Source of the DNA: Carex sylvatica
Lineage: Eukaryota > Streptophyta > Magnoliopsida > Poales > Cyperaceae
Assembly (NCBI GenBank): GCA_964058845.1
Contig: CAXKVR010000117.1
Span: 62,001 to 126,000 of the forward strand
Length of the DNA stretch: 64,000 bases
Reading direction: 5' to 3'
Shown here: one piece after another, positions 1 through 9,208 of the stretch
Layout: every line of letters starts with the position of its first letter
Numbering within the stretch: the stretch's first letter is position 1
The notes under the pieces: generated by a model
What the model was told of the DNA's origin: nothing
Database searches by the model: none
The model's input: only the letters and a program-made list of their open reading frames with translations
Program-made: the position numbers and the translations under genes

Positions 1-744
1 CCCTAAATTTAGAATAATTTTACAATTGATCCCTGATAGTCTGGTACCCTACTATTATATACCAGTTCATCAAAATTGTACTGGTATTGACCTATACCAG
101 TGAGATAAATGCTTATAAATCATGGTGGCACTGTATTTAAGAATTGGTACCAAGAACATTAGAAAATCTAAGATTTGCCATAGCAGTAGGGAAAAGATAA
201 AAACTGCTTATAATTAATCACCTCCTCTTCTTTTCCAATGTTGCTTCGACAGAGGAGAGAGATGGCGATGCAATGTAACTGGTACTGAATGCAGAAGATA
301 GAAAGAGCCAACCAAAGAGCGAGAGAGAGGCAGGAAGAATAAAGTCTAGAAGGGGAAGAGAGAGATGTAAAGTGTGGCCATATGTGGGTTGGGTATATAT
401 CCAGTCATGTAGATCCCACTGCTCAGTCCACCAGTAGCTTTTCTTAGCAGAGCTATTTCTTGGTTGGTGCCAAGTACCATGCAAATCATGCATATATGAT
501 ACTAATTATAGAGAAAAAACGGATTATATATATGCATATCCTTCTCCCCTTAATTCAAGAAAAGTATTTGATCAACTACTGTGGTATTGAATTCTGGTAC
601 CCTATCAGTTTTTTTTTTTTTTTTTTCCTTTTTTATTACATCTCAAAAAACACCACCAGAAGTATGTTTCAACTAAAAAATATACAAACCAACTCCTTTA
701 TTTGTATGAACACTGAATTTAACTGAATTTACAATAACCTGAAA
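1..744. other. Intergenic, left part of duplicated block copy 1
   Basis: No gene is recognised here. The stretch matches 23220-23975 closely (roughly 90% or better by eye), so it is the visible start of copy 1 of the tandem block; the true left edge lies outside the window. It lies just downstream of the minus-strand L18a-like gene and probably holds its 3' UTR. Small open frames on both strands are conserved between the copies only at the level of the DNA: differences fall mostly at amino-acid-changing sites, which argues against coding. Confidence 0.6.
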
Positions 745-3700
745 TCACCAATCGTCAGCTCCTTTTATCGCTCCAATATGATATATACAACTAGCAATTG
801 TGGCAAGAACAGCCTGTTGCATCAATAGGAAATAATTAAGCATGAAAAATAATCTCAAATAAATTAAGCATCTAACAGGAGCGGAACAAGCAAATTAAAA
901 TCGGAGAGCTGAAACATAAATGTATAATGTGTGGCATGTGTAATTCGTACCCAAGTCTCCATGGCCACAACATGCATTCTAACCACTAGCTAGACTAGTG
1001 CCACACATTTTTCATTTTATGAGACGGTCTAAACCATTTAACACTTTCAAAAATTATAAGAGTGAGGCTATGATATTGCTCATAGTGTGGATTGGTCCGT
1101 ACTACAGATTAATATCTCCTTTTTCAAAGTTCAAATAGTCAATCTGAACTGTTCATTATGATTTCCATATCAAAATGTAGTTACAAACTAAATTTTACAT
1201 TCCTTTTAGAAATTGTTTACATTTTTTTAAGATTGACAGAAAATCACTTATTTTGAATGGTCTATAATGTTTAGATTAAGAGATTTTTCATCTATCTAAA
1301 AAATTGTAAAAAAAATATAAAATTTGATCTACAAGTACATTTTCATATGGACATCATGCATGTTGAACAGTTCAAATTGACTGTTTGGACTTAAAAAATA
1401 AATATATTGATCCATTGTACGAATCAATCCGCGCTATGCACAGTACCATAGCCTCACTCTTTTAACAATTATAAAATATAAATGACAAAATTGATAATTT
1501 GCGTTTATAGGAGTAGCACTGCCCCTAACAGTGAGCAACTTCATGATCAAAGATCCTAAAAGATTGATTTGCATAGGAAGAATTATAAATCCTTTTACAT
1601 ACCGCTATCGTGCAACTGATGTATCCTGGTTTCTCTCTATAATCAACTCTTGAGAAACTTAGCATTATAGCTCCAATGCACCATGGAATGCCACACAAAA
1701 AGAAACCAAGTATGAACCTATTCTCAAGCCAAAATGGCAAAAGATAAAAACAAAGTTTAGACAAGTCATGTGTGTTTTAATTTTCAAGATAGCAAACAAA
1801 TTAAATTATCTATTATACCAACAAATTGATCCTAAAATCCATAAAGATATATACATGTTTTGCATATAAAGTTCAGGCTTCCATCACAGAGAAGTAAGAA
1901 GGAAATTGCTTAAACCTAGAAGCTTACAGGCTTACTTGTGAGAACGAAAACAAAAAGCACTAGGGTTCTAATTAAATAGCTAGCTATAGTTACGCAATAG
2001 TAGCGTTATAGCTTTTTCACACCTCAAAAGCTATAATGCTATTAATCACTTTTCTTTTGTAGTGATTCTAAATAGCTAGTTTTGGTTGCGCTATAGCTGT
2101 GTTATAGCATTTTTAGATCTTAAAAGCTATAGCACTATAATTGCTATTTAGAACCTTGAAATGCATTGAAATAAGAGGATTAATTAAATAACTTCAAATT
2201 TCTCTCTATGAAGATGGGAACTTGGTTTCCATCTAAAGGCACCTAAAATTTGCTTCGTAGCAAAGAAGGTCCTTAATTAAGGAAAATGTTTTTATGTTGT
2301 TTTCTTCTTTATTAAAAATGGACCTCCTTTGGGAAATGTTTGTTTAATTCAATAAAAGAAATAGAAATACAAACTTGCAGGCAAAATAGTTCAAACATAA
2401 TTTACGGTAACTAATTAGCTAAACAAAAAATTTCTCCTTAATTACATTTGTAAGTACAATTACTTACAATAGCCAGCCAATATCGATCCGACAGCATGGA
2501 ATGCGTCTCTCTCTCCTTTCTCTGCCTTCTTCAACAGTAACATTATAAAGCAAACTTCATTTTCCATAGTTTTTATAGAAATAATTAAGAAATATTTGGA
2601 GGAAATTGCACAACAGATTTCATAAGTTTCTTCCTCTTTTTTTCTTTTAGCTAGGAGACACACAGCATGTTTTATTGCCTTGAGTAGATTTAATTTTACA
2701 GTAGCAAGCAAACAAATCAACAATAAGATTAAGATGAAATACATCTTTCAAATATGTAATTTAGATGAAAATAATCATGTCAACCTGTTTTTCTTTGATA
2801 AGAATCGATCTTATCCATGTAAGGTATATCTTCTTCAGATTTTTCAGATTCTGTTGATTCTTCTGATTCTTGTGATTCCTTAGATTCTGTTGATTCTTCT
2901 GATTTTTCTAATTCTTCGTATTTTGCTGATTTTTCTGATTCTTGTGATTCAATTAAAAATAATAATAAACATATAAAAAATCTATCATTTTTATAATCGA
3001 CCTTTAATAAATCCTTTATATATATAAAAAATATGGAATAAAAACCTATTATTTAATAATGATAATGTATTTTTATCAAACAAGAAATGTAATTAACAAA
3101 CCATCATTTCTATTTATCAATCCTAGAAACAGTTTCTAACAATGCTTATATTATAGTACCTAGCTTCTTGGATTGACTAAACCTTATAGTTTAAAAAAAA
3201 AAATGGTTCCCTTAATTACCTAAAATATTATGTTCATTTTTGTAGGCAAGTAATTGGAAATTATTTTCAGCCAATTGACCTTTTAGTTTCAAAAAATGTA
3301 ACTGCAAATTTTATCTCAAAAAATTGATAATTTTAGGAAAACAGCATCTGCTTTTTATCAAAAATATAAAATAACGAAGAAATTTTGCACAGATTGGCAG
3401 GTCCCCTCTCCATAACCCATTAGACTGGCTCTATATTAACTAGCTAATTAACAGTAAAGAATTATGCTAGGAGCAGGCTTACTAAACATAAAACAATACT
3501 TTGTTCATTAATTACCAAATACCTAAATTCCCAAGGGCTTACCAATAAATATCCCATGCTGTCAAAAGGATTCAAGTTTCCAACAGAACATATAAAAAAA
3601 GGGGAAAAAAATATAATAAAGATAAAAACCTGGAGCAGGATGTGCTGAGGCGGTGAGCCCCGGTGACAGTACTGCTGGTTTAGGGTGCTGGTGTTGCGGT

Positions 3701-3750
3701 GGATCCGCTCTGTGGCCTTCCCCCTTGTTCTTTTCTCCCTCAGCGCTCAT
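745..3750 (-). CDS. 60S ribosomal protein L18a-like membrane protein, copy 1 (121 aa)
   Basis: The coding exons in transcription order are 3630-3750, 2468-2528, 1603-1717 and 745-813. All three introns are GT-AG and the phases close exactly (121+61+115+69 nt). The product matches the plant 'L18a-like' family of small membrane proteins, which are not ribosomal subunits. The N-terminus is polar and His/Pro-rich. The family signature follows: EGR at 41-43, IPCC near 50-53, the hydrophobic segment GWLLFILGFFLCGIPW around 58-73, then RVDYREKPGYISCTIA to 99, a second hydrophobic stretch, and the acidic ending GADDW. Two membrane segments are likely. The polar linker with the usual GYAV motif before EGR is absent; exon 1 joins directly in frame to EGR. 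The precise role is unknown. Intron 1 (2529-3629) carries a TTCTGATTC-type minisatellite and intron 3 a foldback element. A tandem paralogue lies at 23976-27189. Confidence 0.8.
1057..1462. repeat. Foldback MITE, family A, in intron 3 of L18a-like copy 1
   Basis: The ends are inverted: GAGTGAGGCTATG on the left and CATAGCCTCACTC on the right. The two halves are near-mirror images around a centre near 1265, so the element would fold into one long hairpin. A sister lies at the orthologous place in copy 2 (about 24170-24590), so it predates the block duplication. A third member with a clear target duplication is at 58488-58848. The exact ends here are uncertain by a few bases. Confidence 0.7.
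2826..2955. repeat. Minisatellite of TTCTGATTC-like units
   Basis: This is an imperfect tandem array of 9-15 bp units such as TTCTGATTCTTGTGATTC, inside intron 1 of L18a-like copy 1. The copy 2 counterpart is expanded and its flanking 300 bp is duplicated. Open frames across it give low-complexity Glu/Ser or Ile/Leu strings and are not called as genes. Confidence 0.75.
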
Positions 3751-4378
3751 CCCCTTTGTCTCGCTTCTGCATTTTTTATTGATGATAAATAAAAAAAATT
3801 CAAAAAAGATATGAAAAATTTTCAAAAATGAAAAGACATCCACCCGGTATGGCGTGCAGCCTGAATGCCATACCGGATGGAGTTTTCTACTGAAAAAAAA
3901 TAAAAAAAATTGTTGATGCCATACTGGATAGAGGTCTCGATAAAAATCGAAAAAAAAACCATGGATGCCATACCGGACAGAAGTCCGGTTAAAATTAGCT
4001 AAAATAGAAGTACTCTATTGTCATCCTATTGCATTTTCCCGTACCAAGAATTCTCATCTATATCAGTGCTTTTGTAGAGTAGACTGGAGACAAGATATGG
4101 AAATATATAATAGGAAAAACGTGAAAACCGATATACTTTACGAGTGATGCTTATACTGCACATTCAAAATTTTGCAATTTTAAAATATTGTAGTACAATA
4201 TCAAGCAATAAAAAAATAATGAAAAATAAATTCATTAAAATTACTTATAAAATAACTTCATATTTAAAAACAGTGATTTAAGAAAATATATATAATTTCC
4301 AAAAAAATACAAAATTTGACCTCTTACACATTTTAATATGGAGATAATATTAAAAGGTTTGGATCAACTATTTGAACT
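3751..4378. promoter_or_regulatory. 5' flank of L18a-like copy 1 with repeated GCCATACCGGA box
   Basis: The region lies directly upstream of the L18a-like start codon at 3750. It holds four spaced copies (3846-3990) of a box close to GCCATACCGGATGGA, one of them inverted so that the first pair can form a hairpin. The same array is conserved upstream of copy 2 (27287-27435). Beyond it, 4140-4390 is a chimera of foldback-element pieces. A promoter role for the boxes is inferred only from position and conservation. Confidence 0.45.
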
Positions 4379-4730
4379 TTAAAAATAAAAATAAACAGCC
4401 AATCGGTACTGAAAGTGCGGTATCGTTGGAGCTCGGAGTATAGACTTTTCTCTATCTTCTACTTTCTTATGCGCCTTGATCGAAAGATTAGACTTTTCTC
4501 CATTCAGCTTTTCAAGTGCATCCCTAGCTGCATTTAGTTTCGCAATGTACTTATGCTTAGACGATCCATAGCCGACCATCTCACCGTCAACAAGAACTTC
4601 AGAAATAGTTGTTCTTTTGCCTTCTCGCGAGGTTTGGAACTTGACAACTTTGCCGTTTTTCTGGCAAAGTTGGTAGAGAGCTGTCACTGGTTGCTCATCA
4701 AAAGTGTCAGCTGTGATTAGTGGCTCCAAA
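4379..4730 (-). pseudogene. RTL copy 1, 3' fragment with dsRNA-binding domain
   Basis: This is the downstream half of RTL exon 3, cut off by the chromovirus at 4730/4731. It encodes a recognisable double-stranded RNA-binding domain: it starts PVTALYQLCQKN and contains EVLVDGEMVGYGSS, with a closing helix AARDALEKLN. An ATG supplied by the LTR end happens to open the frame, but there is no reason to think it is used. Compared with copy 2, roughly 350 bp is missing after the VEDRE residues, which removes the exon 3 donor, and a second loss removes the exon that begins the second dsRNA-binding domain. The frame ends in unrelated sequence. The host gene is therefore broken at two or three independent places. 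Confidence 0.85.
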
Positions 4731-7342
4731 TGTGACATAATGAATTTTATAATAAATATTTTATACTGACTGATTGAGTTAAGGCGTTAAGAATCGAATA
4801 ATAAATATAGAAAAATGGTCCAGTGCGGATGGATGACCCGCACTGCGGGTGGCTTCACCCGCACTGGGACAAGTTCCTTAATAAACGGCTGAAATTTCCT
4901 CTGGGTGCGGATGGTGGTGCGGATGGGCACACGCACTGCGGGTGAGTTCTGTACTCTTCTGAAAATTTCGCTAAGTACTGAATGCGGATGGGAGCATCCG
5001 CACTGGCCTCAGTGCGTCCGCACTAGGCTCGGACATTTTTCTGCGCCGTGAGTGCAGCTGAACGGATCCGCAGTGCGGATGATTGATCCGCACTGGGGTG
5101 TGTTTGTTATTTGCGCTGTGAATGCGGCTGGATGGATCCGCAGTGCGGATGGTTGGTCCGCACTGGGGTCTGTATTTCTGTTATTCTTGTTATTTTGAGG
5201 GACATATTTGCAAAATGGATTAAATAAACATCTTCTCTCTTTCTCTTTCATCTTTTTAATAAATAAAATATTTACACAAGGGCCTATTTGTAATAAACAT
5301 TTTCAAGTTGTTAAATATTAAAAAGGTTGGAGGGTTTATTTGCAAAATTCCAATTATTACTTAAATCCCTTTCTTCTTCTTTCATAATTCGATGGAATAT
5401 TAATTCGTGAGGGTTAGGTTTAGCCGAAGAAAAAGAGAAAGAGAGAGAGAGAGAAATTGAGTGCGGAAACTGATCGGACTGACCGGAAAATCGAGATTCG
5501 AGCTGAATTGACGATCCTTGATCGATTAGAAAGCTTCAATTTGGTATATATTTCTCCCTTGGTAATTTCTTGAAAATCCTAATTTATTCGATTTATTCGA
5601 TTTGTCATGATTTCGGTTGAAACTTGTGATTAGGGTTTCGTAATCGAGTTCTAGCTCGATTTGTTGTTAATTTATGATAATTGATCTTCCTTTTCTCTTG
5701 GAAACCCTAATTCAATTGATTTGTTATATTTTGGTGAAATTCGAAGTCGAATTTGATTTGAAACGTTATAACTCGATAATCGAATTGATTTGCTTGTGGA
5801 ATTTGGAATTGAACTAGGGTTTTGGGGTTGGATTGAAATGGAAAGGAATTATGATAGTTTCATGTGAAACTCTGGAAATTGTTGGAATTAATCGAGTTAT
5901 AACTTCGTAAAACATTCGATTCTTGTTATTTGGTTAAACTTACCAATTGAATTGGAATTCGAATTAGGGTTTGGTAATGGTGTTAATTATCAGATATTAA
6001 TCGAACGCATTAATCGAATTAACGTGTAAAATAGGTGGTAATCATACGAGGCAAAGGATTTCTGGGTCGATCGAGACGCCTGAGCCTTAGTCGAGCGTGC
6101 TATTACTCAGGTGCGGGGTTTCTGGACTTGTTTGATATTTTATATTCAGAAATTAAACTGTGTTTCGATTTATATGCATTGCATTGCCTAAATAAAGTGA
6201 AACTCGAATTGTTTAATCTGATTGATTTGCATGCTGGTATGGTTATTATTTGTGTTGATCTGAATGATCTGATTTTGGAATTAAAGTCACCGTGCTTTAT
6301 ATCACCATCGGTTGGTGGATATGGTATTATTGTCATCCACCGTGATGACGACACCCAGGGGGTGAATCCGGATTTGTCAAGTCTATGCATGGACTGTGAC
6401 GCCCAGTATTCTAAAGCTTTAGATCGTCTGACCTTCAGCAGTTCCCAGTACCGGTTGGGACGAAGGGTAAGTGACTTTGTACTATGATTTTGGATGTGGT
6501 GACTGTGTATCGGATGGCATTACCCAGGGGGTATTGCGTTTGGATGGTCAGTTGGATTTATATGGATTTTTCGGATATGAATTGGAACCAGACTATTAAT
6601 TAAACAGTTAAGCCTGTAATTACAGATGAGTGTCATGAGAAAAGGTTTTACCTGGCGCAGCCGTCTGTAGGTGTCTGTAACCCTACAGACGAGTGGGAAT
6701 GAACTGGGGTCCAGTTTGGTGGAACATCTGTAGTTACTACCAGATATTCTGAAATCGAGTTAAACCAAATATTGTGTGCTTGAATTTCATCTTGGCAATT
6801 CCTGAATTGTGATTTCATTTGGATATATGTTGTCGGGTTTGTGTATTCATGTTTATATATGATTATAAACTGATTTGAGCTATATTTGTGTTTACTTTTT
6901 GAATATAATCTGTGATTGCAAGTCCAGGGACGATATGTGGCAAATTATCGCACTGAGAATTCAATTCTCATCCCCTCTTTTGGGTTACTTTTTCAGGTTC
7001 CGGTTCGGCGGATCCGAGAGAGACACGAGGTCGGTAGGCCTGGTTTTCACCGCTGCTTAGCTGTCTGGTATTGTGACTAGAGACATGTATAGATTTATGT
7101 TTTGATTGTATATATATATGTGTTCTCTATGTCATTTGGTGATACGTATCCATCGAGATACGGATTTTGTATGATATTACCTGACCAGTTGGGATTTATG
7201 AACTGTTTTTCTTAGTTATTTGTTTGTTTTGTTGGTGTGTTTTACTTTCTATTATATCGTACTTGCCTTGTAGGCATACGGGCAACCGTATGTCTACGGC
7301 AGGAGGCACCCGTCACGCCTCGTGGGGCTGCGGGGTGTGACA
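4731..7342 (+). repeat. 5' LTR
   Basis: It begins TGTGACATAA and ends GGTGTGACA, and is nearly identical to 12311-14926. A cluster of GC-rich inverted motifs sits near its start (4820-5165). It contains no credible gene; the 150-codon frame at 6035-6487 has no recognisable content and is repeated unchanged in the other LTR. Confidence 0.97.
4820..5165. repeat. CpG-rich hairpin repeats near the start of the LTR
   Basis: Five imperfect units each pair a CAGTGCGGAT-like box with an ATCCGCACTG-like box a few bases away, giving potential small stem-loops. The cluster is CpG-rich against an AT-rich background and is kept in the 3' LTR at 12400-12745. It lies in the region where the U3 promoter/enhancer of such elements is expected. 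Confidence 0.7.
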
Positions 7343-7356
7343 GGTCCTTCCCCGGT

Positions 7357-7374
7357 TGGTATCAGAGCATGGTT
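7357..7374 (+). other. Primer binding site (initiator tRNA-Met)
   Basis: TGGTATCAGAGCATGG matches the complement of the 3' end of plant initiator methionine tRNA, the usual primer for Ty3/gypsy elements. It starts 14 bases after the LTR end, a larger gap than the common 2-5 bases. Confidence 0.9.
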
Positions 7375-7495
7375 TAGAACCTGAACCAGACTTATTTGGA
7401 TACAAGAGTGGTATACGTATTAATGGGGTCGTCGCGACTATACGAATTTCGTATGATATATCGAATATTATAAACTAACTGTGTTTATTCAGAAA

Positions 7496-9172
7496 ATGGA
7501 AACACCACACCGAGGTAGAGGCAGACCTCGGAGGAATCAGGAATTGATTATCGAGCCGGCTGTGGATCAGGCTGGAGCTGGTCCAGCTGGTGCTGGGGGA
7601 GCTGGTGGCGCTGGAGGAGCGCCAGGTAGAGACCGGGATATTGATGACCGGCTGATTGCGGCCTACGAGAGAGGTCGCCAAGCAGAGATGCGGGATGCAG
7701 CACCTGTGGTTCGCGGTGGTGCACCCGAAGAGTTTAGAAGGTTGTATGATTCATTTCTGCTCTTGAATCCGCCGCGCTATGATGGAACCGGCGGGTATGC
7801 GGCAGCCGAAGAATGGCTGGCGCAAATAAATGCAAAGCTGAATTTATGCCGCGCACCTGAGGAAAACAAAGTAGAGGTAACTGAGCAGCAATTGGAGGGT
7901 GACGCAAGGTTCTGGTGGGACGGGGCCCGACGCAGTTATGTCGGGGAGGAAGCGAGGATTCCGTGGGAATGGTTTGAACAGCAGTTCAACCGGAGGTTTC
8001 TGAGCAATATTCAACGTGAAGCGTTGCGGAGAAAGTTTCTGGAATTGAGGCAAAATGGGCGTCCGGTGGGGGATTACAATAGTGAGTTTCTGGCGTTATC
8101 GCGTTATGCATCAGATATTCAGAATGACGCGGTAAGGTATCACAGGCACTATTTGGATGGTTTGGATGGAAATATATCGATGATTGTTGATACTCCGACT
8201 GCTACGGAGTTGCAATCTATGATGGATCATGCAGAGCAGATAGAGATGCATGGTAAGCGGAGGAAAGAGCAACTGACCGAAAGAAATGTAAAACAGAAGG
8301 ATGCTCAGAGTGGGCAAATGTCAAGGTCGAGGGGAGGACCATCATTTGCTAGACCCCCTCGGTCGAATATGGCACCGAGACCCCCGTTTAGACAGACCTC
8401 TATGCCGGGTTTTAGACCGGTGATTCCTTCGCAATGGTGCCGATCGTGCAATCAAGCGCACGATGAGGTTGAGTGTAGGCGCAAGGCTAGCGCTTGTTTT
8501 GTATGTGGTAGCGCGGGACATTGGGCGAGGGAGTGCCCGAATGCGCTTATGAGGATGCGAGGCGCTGGTAGCGCGGGAGGGTCCGCTAGCGTTGGGCGCG
8601 GAGCGCCAACGTGGCGTGGACGTGGTGCATCTCAAGCTGGCGGGGCTAACGCTAGCAGGGCTAGCAGCGCCGGTAGCGTCGGCAGGGTTAGCGGCGCTGG
8701 CAGCGTCGGCAGGAACGACGGCAGGGCGGCGGCGAATGCGCTTAACATTGCTGGAACTTCGCGCAACGCTGCAACTGCGCTGGGAGATGGCCAGACTGAC
8801 GTCATGACAGGTATACTCTCTATATCTGATCAGGATGCGTATTGTTTGATTGATACGGGGTGCAGCCATTCTATTGTGTCGAGGGAATTGGTAGAAAAAG
8901 GGGGTTGGCCAATTGAGACGTGTAATCAAGTTGTAAATGTTCAAACCCCGTTTGGTTCAACTGATCAAGGAATCACTTTATGCCGAAACCGAAAGATTAA
9001 GATAGATGGGAGGGAGTTCGAGGCGGATTTGTTGGTGATGGATATTATCGGTTACGACGTGTTATTGGGTATGGATTGGTTGACGAGACACGCTGCTACT
9101 ATTGATTGTCCGCATCGTCGGATCCATTTCGCGAATTCGAGAGGTATGTCTTGCATACTCAATTGTAGATAA
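7496..9172 (+). CDS. Gag-protease polyprotein of the chromovirus (558 aa)
   Basis: The start is the ATG at 7496 (METPHRGRGRPRRNQE...); the frame is open 15 bases further up, but only from a GTG. The N-terminus is basic. A retrotransposon gag domain with AEEWL and FWWDGARR lies around residues 95-150. A CCHC zinc knuckle (CFVCGSAGHWAREC) is at 334-347. A low-complexity Gly/Ala/Ser/Arg linker follows, and then an aspartic protease with the active-site triplet DTG at 453-455. The frame stops at TAA (9170-9172). The same reading frame stays open beyond, through 9208 into the polymerase frame, so this single codon is the only barrier. Whether it is read through or is a disabling mutation cannot be decided from sequence. 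The immediate context (AGA TAA ATT) is not the well-known CAATTA-type leaky context. Confidence 0.93.
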   Translation: METPHRGRGRPRRNQELIIEPAVDQAGAGPAGAGGAGGAGGAPGRDRDIDDRLIAAYERGRQAEMRDAAPVVRGGAPEEFRRLYDSFLLLNPPRYDGTGGYAAAEEWLAQINAKLNLCRAPEENKVEVTEQQLEGDARFWWDGARRSYVGEEARIPWEWFEQQFNRRFLSNIQREALRRKFLELRQNGRPVGDYNSEFLALSRYASDIQNDAVRYHRHYLDGLDGNISMIVDTPTATELQSMMDHAEQIEMHGKRRKEQLTERNVKQKDAQSGQMSRSRGGPSFARPPRSNMAPRPPFRQTSMPGFRPVIPSQWCRSCNQAHDEVECRRKASACFVCGSAGHWARECPNALMRMRGAGSAGGSASVGRGAPTWRGRGASQAGGANASRASSAGSVGRVSGAGSVGRNDGRAAANALNIAGTSRNAATALGDGQTDVMTGILSISDQDAYCLIDTGCSHSIVSRELVEKGGWPIETCNQVVNVQTPFGSTDQGITLCRNRKIKIDGREFEADLLVMDIIGYDVLLGMDWLTRHAATIDCPHRRIHFANSRGMSCILNCR

Positions 9173-9208
9173 ATTGGAAAACTAACACCGTGTATTTCGG
9201 CTGTAGAG

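Noticed and set aside
218..493. 91-codon minus-strand frame, also at 23434-23709
   Set aside because: Conserved only because the block is duplicated; most differences change the amino acid, and there is no known domain.
3543..3558. 16-nt mini-exon (between a good AG and GTAAGC) in L18a-like copy 1
   Set aside because: Including it brings a frameshift or stop; direct joining of exon 1 to 2528 keeps the frame in both copies.
6035..6487. 150-codon frame in the LTR, repeated at 13619-14071
   Set aside because: No recognisable domain, starts at a non-ATG codon, and its duplication only reflects the two LTRs.
8342..8944. 200-codon minus-strand frame
   Set aside because: Antisense shadow of the gag-protease frame; low-complexity Ser/Ala/Arg content.
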